Shown here: piece by piece, positions 1 to 6,065 of the stretch
Layout of the letters: every line of letters begins with the position of its first letter
Position numbering within the stretch: position 1 is the first letter of the stretch
Assembly (NCBI GenBank): GCA_028718845.1
Contig: JAQULA010000093.1
Coordinates: 1-6,942, forward strand
Length of the DNA stretch: 6,942 nucleotides
DNA from: Candidatus Omnitrophota bacterium
GTDB lineage: Bacteria; Omnitrophota; Gorgyraeia; B26-G9
Direction: 5' to 3'
Made by a program: the position numbers and the translations under genes
The notes under the pieces: generated by a model
Told to the model about the DNA's origin: nothing
The model's database searches: none
Seen by the model: the letters and a program-made list of their open reading frames with translations, nothing else

Positions 1-1
1 A

Positions 2-187
2 TTTGGTCAATGCCGGGAGCAGGGCATTGAAGTGATCGTTACCACGGCCAAAGACGAACCGCGGCTGCGGCAGGCATTAGGTCCGGCCGCTCCGGCGGTG
101 GAAGTTTTAGTTTTACACATTGAATTGGAATTGGAAAGTGATGAAAATATCTTCAATAACCGAATACATACTCTATTTTCCGCTTAG
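2..187 (+). CDS. lpxK: LpxK, tetraacyldisaccharide 4'-kinase (3' end only)
   Basis: Only the last 61 residues are present, read in frame from base 2 to the TAG at 185-187; the start lies outside the window. LpxK is a membrane-associated ATP-dependent kinase that phosphorylates the 4' position of the lipid A disaccharide precursor to give lipid IVA. The fragment carries the conserved C-terminal pattern of the family: GIEVIVTTAKDEPRL, matching the usual VVTTEKDAVRL block, followed by a hydrophobic strand (VEVLVLHIELEL), an acidic turn and a final helix. The next gene codes for a lipid A acyltransferase, the expected later pathway step, which supports the call. Its last 47 bases overlap that gene in another frame. 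The ATP-binding P-loop cannot be checked because the N-terminal part is missing. Confidence 0.82.
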   Translation, partial: FGQCREQGIEVIVTTAKDEPRLRQALGPAAPAVEVLVLHIELELESDENIFNNRIHTLFSA

Positions 188-2075
188 CATCATTGTTTTT
201 TTATCGAAAGTGCTGCCGATAAAATCATTGTACGCTATTGCCCGGTTTTGCGGCAAGGCCGGGTATTACCTGGCCGGAAAACGGCGGCGCACGGCAAATG
301 CCAATCTTAAAGCGGCATTCGGCGAGCGTTATGACCAGGCCGCTCGGGATACGATAATAAAGGCGGTTTTTAACAACCTGGCGCTTAATTTCATCGAACT
401 GCTGATGATGAACCGGCTGGACGCGGAGTACTGCCGGCAGTGGATCGAGGTCGAGAATTTCGATTATTTTCAGGCGGCGCAAAAAAACAACAAAGGAATC
501 CTGTTTGTTACCGCGCATTTCGGGAATTGGGAAATCGCTTCGATTCCGGCGACGATCAACGGCCACGCCATGGTCGCGCTGGGCCGCAGGCAAAAACCGC
601 AGTTCTGGAACGATCTTATCAACCGGCACCGCCGGATGACCGGCCGGATTATTGTCGATAAAGGCATTGCCATGCGCGAGATAATCAAAGAATTAAGAAA
701 AAACGGCGTGGTGGGGATATTGGGCGACCAGAGCGGGCGGCAGGGGATGGAAATGAACTTTTTCGGGCGGCCGATTTATATGGCTGACGGCGCGTTCCGT
801 ATCGCGGCGCGGACGGGAGCGATCATGATCCCGGCATTTAATATGCGGCGGGGAGAGAAGCATCATCTGGTTATTGAAAAACCGATTATGAACGGGGCGA
901 GCGCTTCGGAAAATGAGATTGAACAGGCAATGCTGCGCTACCGCGATCTTTTGGAGCGTTATATCGGCGGTAATCCGGAACAATGGCTGTGGGTTAACCG
1001 GCGCTGGCGCCATACCAAGGCCCGTACGGTTGTCCTGCTTACCGACGGTAAGGCCGGCCATCTTCGCCAGGCCCAGGCCGTTGCGGCGTCTATCGCGCGC
1101 CAGACTAAGCCGGTTAAAGTTATCGAGTTGGCGGTAACTTTTAAAAATCCCCGGCTGCGCAGCCTGTTTACCGTGGCGATGCTCTGCTGCGGACCCTTTA
1201 TTCCCCTGTCCTGCCTGCGGCGGGTTTTGACCCCGGATTGCTACCAAAAATTGGAAAATATGTATTCGGATATTGTCGTCTGCTGCGGAGCTGCCACCCG
1301 CGGCGTGGCCCTTTTGCTGGCGCGGGAAAATCTATCGAAAACCATCAGTATTATGAAACCGGCTCCTTTTCCGGCGCGGCAGTTTACGTTGTCGGTAATT
1401 CCTTATCATGATTCTCCCCGTTTTGGCCGGAATGTTTTTGTCACCGAAGGAGCGTTGAACCTGATTACTCCGGAATATCTTAACGAGCAGGCGGGGCAAT
1501 TACGCGCCGCAGCCGGTGTGAAAACCGACCGGCCGGTGATCGGATTGCTTATCGGGGGTGATTCGAAAGAGTATCGCATGGCCCCGGAAGCGATTGGCGC
1601 GCTGATCGAACAAGTGAAAAAATTTGCCGATGACCATGACGCCCGGATTTTGCTGACTACCTCGCGGCGTACTCCTCCGGAAATAGATCGTCTTTTACAT
1701 GCCGCTCTGGACGGTTACTCCCGCTGCGGGTTGAAGGTGTTTCCGAACGAAAATAATATTTCCAGCGCCGTCGGAGGGATCCTGGGCATGAGCAGTATGA
1801 CCGTGGTAACCGGAGAAAGTATTTCGATGGTATCCGAAGCCGCGTCGTCGGGAAATCCGGTGGTGGTTTTTGACCTGCTCCGGAAAAAGGCGGATAAGCG
1901 AACCCGGCACGAAGTGTTCCTGAATAAACTGCAGGCCCGGCACCGGATACTCCGGGCAAAATCCGGGACTTTATACGATGCCTTGCAATCGTGCCGCCGG
2001 AATCCGTCCCGGTTCAAATCGCTGGAAGAGTGGAAAAGACTGGATGTAATTATCCGGGAGAAAATATTGAAATAA
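141..2075 (+). CDS. Fusion: LpxL/HtrB-like lipid A acyltransferase + ELM1-family putative glycosyltransferase
   Basis: A 644-residue two-domain protein. Residues 1 to about 290 are an LpxL/HtrB-type acyltransferase, which transfers an acyl chain from acyl-ACP to a lipid A precursor at the inner membrane. A hydrophobic N-terminal segment (about 8-25) precedes the catalytic HFGNWE motif (H126-x4-E131), GDQS with D196, FFGRP (207-211) and the closing WLWVNRRWRH. The spacing is close to E. coli LpxL (H132, E137, D200). Residues from about 295 match the ELM1/DUF1022 family, predicted GT-B enzymes: LLTDGKAGHLRQAQA (299-313), PYHD (421-424), LIGGDS (470-475), SRRTPP (508-513) and TGESISMVSEA (557-567). 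I remember the last block as usually having Asp where this has E559. The domains join with almost no linker. ATG 141 was chosen because the acyltransferase N-terminus begins there, with GGAA at 127-130; an in-frame TTG at 120 would add seven residues. The acceptor, acyl donor and sugar cannot be read from the sequence. Confidence 0.85.
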   Translation: MKISSITEYILYFPLSIIVFLSKVLPIKSLYAIARFCGKAGYYLAGKRRRTANANLKAAFGERYDQAARDTIIKAVFNNLALNFIELLMMNRLDAEYCRQWIEVENFDYFQAAQKNNKGILFVTAHFGNWEIASIPATINGHAMVALGRRQKPQFWNDLINRHRRMTGRIIVDKGIAMREIIKELRKNGVVGILGDQSGRQGMEMNFFGRPIYMADGAFRIAARTGAIMIPAFNMRRGEKHHLVIEKPIMNGASASENEIEQAMLRYRDLLERYIGGNPEQWLWVNRRWRHTKARTVVLLTDGKAGHLRQAQAVAASIARQTKPVKVIELAVTFKNPRLRSLFTVAMLCCGPFIPLSCLRRVLTPDCYQKLENMYSDIVVCCGAATRGVALLLARENLSKTISIMKPAPFPARQFTLSVIPYHDSPRFGRNVFVTEGALNLITPEYLNEQAGQLRAAAGVKTDRPVIGLLIGGDSKEYRMAPEAIGALIEQVKKFADDHDARILLTTSRRTPPEIDRLLHAALDGYSRCGLKVFPNENNISSAVGGILGMSSMTVVTGESISMVSEAASSGNPVVVFDLLRKKADKRTRHEVFLNKLQARHRILRAKSGTLYDALQSCRRNPSRFKSLEEWKRLDVIIREKILK

Positions 2076-2126
2076 CCCGGCGCGGAAGTCCTGTGCCGCG
2101 TCCGATATTCGTGGAGGTAGCCGCAC
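2076..2126 (+). other. Intergenic gap, the only one in the operon
   Basis: This 51-base spacer is the only non-coding stretch in the window. It holds a short perfect inverted repeat (CGCGG at 2081-2085 and CCGCG at 2096-2100, 10-base loop) and the ribosome binding site of the next gene. There is no T-tract after the hairpin, so it does not look like an intrinsic terminator. I see no convincing -35/-10 promoter pair. The simplest reading is an untranslated joint within one transcript. Confidence 0.5.
2113..2117 (+). promoter_or_regulatory. Strong ribosome binding site fixing the GTG start at 2127
   Basis: GGAGG lies 9 bases upstream of the GTG at 2127, an ideal Shine-Dalgarno match and spacing. 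It is the best ribosome binding site in the window and supports the non-ATG start of the GT4-GT9 fusion. The following genes overlap their upstream neighbours and have weaker sites, as expected if their translation is coupled to that of this gene. Confidence 0.75.
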
Positions 2127-4253
2127 GTGAAAGTGTTACAAATTCTTCCTCAGCTGGAAAGCGGAGGAGTGGAAACCGGGACGGTCGATTTGGCGGCGGA
2201 GCTGGTCCGCCGCGGCCATCAGGCCGTGGTAATTTCCGCCGGAGGCCGCCTGGTGGAAAAGCTTATTGCCGCGGGTGCCGGGCATATCACCCTTCCCGTG
2301 CATAAAAAATCTTTGATCCACATGGCGTGGTGCGCGTTCAGAGTGGCAAAAATCATTTCCGCCGAACATGTCGATATTGTGCACGCGCGCAGCCGGGTTC
2401 CGGCATGGATTTCCTTCCTGGCTACCCGGTGGTCGCGGGCCTTCTTCATAACCACCTGCCACGGTTATTACAGCAATCATTTCTTCAGCAGTGTGATGGG
2501 CTGGGCCGACCGGGTGATCGTGATCAGCAATATTATCGGCGCGCATATGGTGAATGATTTTAAAGTGGCGAAGGAAAAGATCCGCCTGGTGTATCGCGGT
2601 GTTGATTTGCAGCGTTTTGTTTTCCGGGGGCCGCTGCCGCAGCATAAAAAAGAACAGGTGGTCGGGATTATCGGACGGATTACTCCGCTTAAAGGCCATG
2701 TGCATTTTTTAAAGGCCCTGCCCAACGTGTTTAACGAGTTTCCCCGCTGCCGGGCCGTAATTATCGGCGATGCTCCGCCGCAGCGGCGGAATTACCGCCA
2801 AGAACTGGTCGATATGGTTGCCCGGCTTAATATGAAGCACCGGGTGCAGTTTTGCGGAACCTGCGATAATATTCCGGCGTCGTTGCGCGGACTGGATGTG
2901 GTGGTTATGGCTACAACCACGGAAGAAGCCTTCGGCCGAGTGATTATCGAGGCCGGGGCGGTCGGGATTCCGGTTGTCGCCACCGCCGTAGGCGGGATTG
3001 TCGAGATCATCGAAGACGGCCGTGAAGGACTGCTGGTGGAGCCGGCCGATCCTAACGCTCTCTCTCAGGCGATTATCCGCATGCTGCGCGAGCGGGAAAC
3101 GGCACAGCGCTGCGTTGATAATTTACGGAAAAAAGTCGAGAAAACCTTTACTCTGCAGTCACTGGTGGAAAAAACCATTACCGTTTACGAAGAAGGACTG
3201 CGCAGCCGCCGCATCCTGGTGATAAAACTCGGCGCTCTGGGAGATGTGGTGCTAATCAGTGCGGCATTGCGGGCGCTGCGGAAAAAATTTCCCGACGCGG
3301 TCATTGATGTCCTGGTGCGGGAAGAATATAAGGATATTCTCCAGAAATGCCCGGATATCAACAATCTTGTGCTTTTGAAACAGCGTTCGAAAACCGGGGT
3401 AATCGAAACCCTGCTGCGTCTGCGCCGGGAAAATTACCGTATGTCCGTCGATTTTCAGAATAATGCGTTCAGCCATGCCCTGGCCTGGGCCGCCGGGGTT
3501 CCGGAGCGTTTCGGCTACCGCAATAAAAAACTGGGATTTTTACTTAATCGGGGTATTGCCGATACCCGGGACCGCTGCGATCCGGTTACCCATCAGTTTC
3601 GCATCCTGGGGCGGCTGGGCATCGAATCCACCGACCGCCGCCTGGATTTATGGATACGCGACCAGGACCGGGAAAACGCCCGGGCCTTGCTGGCGGAGCA
3701 CTGGCACGCTAAAGAACAGGTGCTGATCGGTATCAACGCGTTTGCCAGCAGCCGTTGGAAAACGAAAGCCTGGACGCCGCAGGGTTATGCCGCGGTTGCC
3801 GATGCCCTGGCGCAGAAATTAAACGCACGGATCGTATTTACCGGAACGGCTCAGGACGCCGGGGCGATCGATGCGATTATTGTCCGTTCCCGGTGCAAGC
3901 CGATCAATGCCGCGGGAAAAACCACGGTTATGGAACTGGCCGCGCTTATCCGCTGCTGTCGGGTATTTATCAGCGTGGACAGCGCGGCTCTGCATATCGC
4001 CGCTGCGGTGCGTACCCCGTGTGTCGCTTTGTTCGGTCCGACGGACCCGTTGCGCCATATGCCGCCGGCGGAACACTGCGTGGTGCTGAACAAAAAAATC
4101 TCCTGCGCGCCGTGTTATCGGAGGGAATGTTCCCAGCCGAAATGCATGACGCAGATTACCGCGGATGAAGTGGTGGACGCGGTTTTCCGGATAATGCCGA
4201 AAAAAGGAAACGAACCGGTTTATGAAAATATTACTGATAACCACGCATCTTGA
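2127..4253 (+). CDS. Fusion glycosyltransferase: GT4 domain + GT9 (heptosyltransferase-type) domain
   Basis: A 708-residue cytoplasmic protein with two GT-B glycosyltransferases in one chain. Residues 1 to about 360 are GT4 (retaining): N-terminal GGVETGTVDLA, TTCHGYYSNHF, GRITPLKGH (183-191, with R184 and K189) and the EX7E donor-binding motif (E267 and E275) followed by GIPVVATAVGG. Residues about 362-700 are GT9 (inverting, ADP-heptose type): ILVIKLGALGD (363-373), the Lys/Trp-containing RWKTKAW loop (K547, W549), and VDSAALHIAAA (D618, H623) then ALFGPTDP. A cysteine cluster follows (C660, C663, C668, C673). Each half is about the length of a complete enzyme, and the reading frame is unbroken at the join, so this looks like a true bifunctional protein that adds two core sugars. 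The GTG start is backed by GGAGG at 2113-2117. The 3' end overlaps the next gene by 32 bases. Exact sugars and linkage are unknown; the GT9 half could be WaaC- or WaaQ-like. Confidence 0.88.
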   Translation: MKVLQILPQLESGGVETGTVDLAAELVRRGHQAVVISAGGRLVEKLIAAGAGHITLPVHKKSLIHMAWCAFRVAKIISAEHVDIVHARSRVPAWISFLATRWSRAFFITTCHGYYSNHFFSSVMGWADRVIVISNIIGAHMVNDFKVAKEKIRLVYRGVDLQRFVFRGPLPQHKKEQVVGIIGRITPLKGHVHFLKALPNVFNEFPRCRAVIIGDAPPQRRNYRQELVDMVARLNMKHRVQFCGTCDNIPASLRGLDVVVMATTTEEAFGRVIIEAGAVGIPVVATAVGGIVEIIEDGREGLLVEPADPNALSQAIIRMLRERETAQRCVDNLRKKVEKTFTLQSLVEKTITVYEEGLRSRRILVIKLGALGDVVLISAALRALRKKFPDAVIDVLVREEYKDILQKCPDINNLVLLKQRSKTGVIETLLRLRRENYRMSVDFQNNAFSHALAWAAGVPERFGYRNKKLGFLLNRGIADTRDRCDPVTHQFRILGRLGIESTDRRLDLWIRDQDRENARALLAEHWHAKEQVLIGINAFASSRWKTKAWTPQGYAAVADALAQKLNARIVFTGTAQDAGAIDAIIVRSRCKPINAAGKTTVMELAALIRCCRVFISVDSAALHIAAAVRTPCVALFGPTDPLRHMPPAEHCVVLNKKISCAPCYRRECSQPKCMTQITADEVVDAVFRIMPKKGNEPVYENITDNHAS

Positions 4254-5298
4254 GTTTGGCGGGATAAGCTCGTACACTTTCGGGCTGGCCAAGACACTCA
4301 CCGCGCATAACCATTCGGTGTGGTGCGCTTCCGCCGGTGGGGCGTTGGTCCCCCAGTTCGAAAAAAACCGGATTACCCATGTCCGGATCCCGATCAAGAC
4401 AAAGTCGGAATTGAATCCGCTGCTGCTGATCTGTTATGCTCAGCTCGAGCGGCTGATCCGTCGCGAATCCATCGATATCATTCATGCCCAGACCCGGGTT
4501 GCCCAGGTACTTGCCGCGGCGCTTTCCCGAAACACGGGGGTTCCTGTCGTCACCACCTGCCACGGATTTTTCACTCCGAACATTGGGCGGCAGCTTTTGC
4601 CGGGGTGGGGGGATAAAGTGATTGCGATCAGCGACGCCGTGGCCAAACATCTCATGATCGATTTTTTTGTGCCGCAGGAAAAAATCGCGATGATTCCCAA
4701 CGGCATCGATGTCGGAGCGTTTCGGGTCTCGCCGAAACGTTCGGATATGAACCATCCCGACCGTACGGTCGGGATTATCGCGCGGCTTTCCCCGGTCAAA
4801 GGCCATGCCTACCTGGTGGAAGCGATGGCCGCGGTCATTCGTGAATTTCCCGATGCCCGGTTGTTTATTTTCGGGCAGGGGAAAATAAAATACAATCTGG
4901 TCGCTATCGCGGAAAAACTTAGAATTATCGACAAAGTGCTGTTTTTGCCGGCGGTTTCCAATCCGGCCGAGGTCCTGCAGGAAATCGATATTTTCGTGAT
5001 GCCTTCTTTGCAGGAAGGCCTGGGATTGTCGCTGCTGGAGGCCCAGGCCTGCGCGATCCCGGTTGTCGCTTCGAATGTCGGCGGTATTCCCACTATCGTG
5101 CGCCATGACGTCAACGGTCTGCTGGTGGCGCCGCGTGAAGCTCCGGCCCTGGCCGGCGCGATTATGCGGATTATGGACGACAAGACCCTGGCGATGCGTT
5201 TGGGCCGGCAGGGCCGGTGCGATGTCGAGCAAAAATTCAATCTGGAAATCATGACTAAACAGGTGGAAGCGGTATATGCTTCGGTAATGAAAAAATGA
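4222..5298 (+). CDS. GT4 family glycosyltransferase (LPS core / surface glycan)
   Basis: A complete 358-residue GT4 enzyme with the GT-B fold, expected to act in the cytoplasm on a membrane-bound LPS precursor. Visible motifs in order: FGGISSYTFGLA near the N-terminus, HAQTRVAQ, TTCHGFF, the donor-phosphate loop IARLSPVKGH (R188, K193) and the EX7E pair EGLGLSLLE (E265 and E273) followed by AIPVVASNVGG. It resembles the GT4 half of the preceding protein along its length (compare TTCHGYYSNHF and TTCHGFFTPNI, or GRITPLKGH and ARLSPVKGH), so the two probably arose by duplication. ATG 4222 gives the canonical MKILLITTHLEFGG start and overlaps the previous gene by 32 bases; GGA at 4206-4208 is a modest ribosome binding site. 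Its stop overlaps the next start. The sugar transferred cannot be deduced. Confidence 0.88.
   Translation: MKILLITTHLEFGGISSYTFGLAKTLTAHNHSVWCASAGGALVPQFEKNRITHVRIPIKTKSELNPLLLICYAQLERLIRRESIDIIHAQTRVAQVLAAALSRNTGVPVVTTCHGFFTPNIGRQLLPGWGDKVIAISDAVAKHLMIDFFVPQEKIAMIPNGIDVGAFRVSPKRSDMNHPDRTVGIIARLSPVKGHAYLVEAMAAVIREFPDARLFIFGQGKIKYNLVAIAEKLRIIDKVLFLPAVSNPAEVLQEIDIFVMPSLQEGLGLSLLEAQACAIPVVASNVGGIPTIVRHDVNGLLVAPREAPALAGAIMRIMDDKTLAMRLGRQGRCDVEQKFNLEIMTKQVEAVYASVMKK
5295..5298 (+). other. ATGA start-stop overlap (translational coupling)
   Basis: The last four bases of the GT4 gene, ATGA, contain both its TGA stop (5296-5298) and the ATG start of the deacetylase (5295-5297). There is no strong Shine-Dalgarno just upstream, so the deacetylase is probably translated by ribosomes ending the GT4 gene. 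A similar one-base overlap (TAATG, 6063-6067) joins the deacetylase to the WaaF-like gene. Confidence 0.7.
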
Positions 5299-6065
5299 AA
5301 CGAAAAATATTATTGGCCCTGGCGGCTGCGGCGGTTATCGGCGCGGTTATATTTCTGCGCGGCGCGTACAGGGTCCCGGTACTGATGTATCACAGTATTA
5401 ACCAGGGAGCGGAGAATTCCCGGCTGATCGTTGCGCCGGAAAGTTTCCGCAGTCAGATGCGTTTTTTGCGTGAACATGGCTACCGGGTGATTTCACTCGA
5501 TGCCTATGCGCGTTTGCTGCGGGAAGGCAAAACTCCGCCGGGTAAATCCGTGGTAATAACCTTTGACGACGGGTATGCCGATAATTATACCAATGCTTAT
5601 CCGATACTGAAAGAATACGGATTCCCGGCAACGGTATTTGTCGTCGCTGATTGGGTCGGCACCAAGGACCTGGCCACCTGGCCGCAATTGACGGAGATGA
5701 TTTCCAACGGACTCACCGTCGGCAGTCATAGTCTGACGCATTGCGAACTGACGAACATCGCTCCGGAACAGGCGGCAGAGGAGATTATCCGCTCGAAACG
5801 GGAATTGGAGAAAAAATTAGGTGTCCCGATACGCTATTTTTGCTATCCCTGCGGATTTTTAAGCCCGGCATTGAAGGAAATAGTATCAACGGCCGGTTAT
5901 CAGGGCGCCTGCGCGACTAAACCCGAAAAGTATGGTATGGGCAGCGATGTGTTTGCCATCCGCCGGATACGCGTGTCGCGTTCCGCCGATAACTTATTTA
6001 TTTTCTGGGCACAGGTATCGGGGTATTATAATTTGCTGCGGGCCGGGGGGGAAAAGACGGAATAA
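5295..6065 (+). CDS. Membrane-anchored NodB-type (CE4) polysaccharide deacetylase
   Basis: A 256-residue carbohydrate esterase family 4 protein; the family removes N-acetyl (or formyl) groups from amino sugars by metal-dependent hydrolysis. A basic start (MKRK) and a hydrophobic stretch at about residues 5-22 form a signal anchor or signal peptide with no lipobox, so the catalytic part should face the periplasm. The VPVLMYHSI entry strand is typical of the PgaB/IcaB-like branch. Motif 1 is TFDDGYADN (D91 as base, D92 for metal), motif 2 HSLTH (H145 and H149, metal), and motif 3 RYFCYPCG (R180, Y184, P185, G187), so the key residues are present. Motif 3 has Cys at 183 and 186, the second where an aromatic residue is more usual. 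Lying between core glycosyltransferase genes, it probably trims an N-acetylated sugar of the LPS or a linked glycan. Peptidoglycan or exopolysaccharide remain possible substrates. Confidence 0.85.
   Translation: MKRKILLALAAAAVIGAVIFLRGAYRVPVLMYHSINQGAENSRLIVAPESFRSQMRFLREHGYRVISLDAYARLLREGKTPPGKSVVITFDDGYADNYTNAYPILKEYGFPATVFVVADWVGTKDLATWPQLTEMISNGLTVGSHSLTHCELTNIAPEQAAEEIIRSKRELEKKLGVPIRYFCYPCGFLSPALKEIVSTAGYQGACATKPEKYGMGSDVFAIRRIRVSRSADNLFIFWAQVSGYYNLLRAGGEKTE

Noticed and set aside
120..140. TTG start at 120 for the acyltransferase-ELM1 fusion
   Set aside because: It adds seven residues (NWNWKV-like) with no family match, needs a rare start codon and increases the overlap with lpxK; ATG 141 matches the expected N-terminus.
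693..1247. Antisense open frame (184 codons) opposite the acyltransferase-ELM1 join
   Set aside because: Low-complexity, basic composition, no domain motifs, and the + strand carries conserved acyltransferase and ELM1 motifs over the same bases.
2081..2100. Hairpin CGCGG / CCGCG in the gap after the fusion gene, as a possible terminator
   Set aside because: The stem has only five perfect pairs with a 10-base loop, and it is followed by mixed sequence rather than a run of T; the next gene has a strong ribosome binding site and the same pathway, so transcription probably continues.
3755..4168. Alternative + strand frame of 137 codons inside the GT9 half of the fusion
   Set aside because: The composition is rich in G, R and C without family motifs, whereas the main frame carries RWKTKAW and VDSAALHIAAA here.
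4231..5232. Long antisense open frame (333 codons) opposite the second GT4 gene
   Set aside because: Its translation is rich in H, R, Q and D with no recognisable domain, and it lies entirely within a well-supported GT4 gene. It is an expected by-product of GC-rich codon use.
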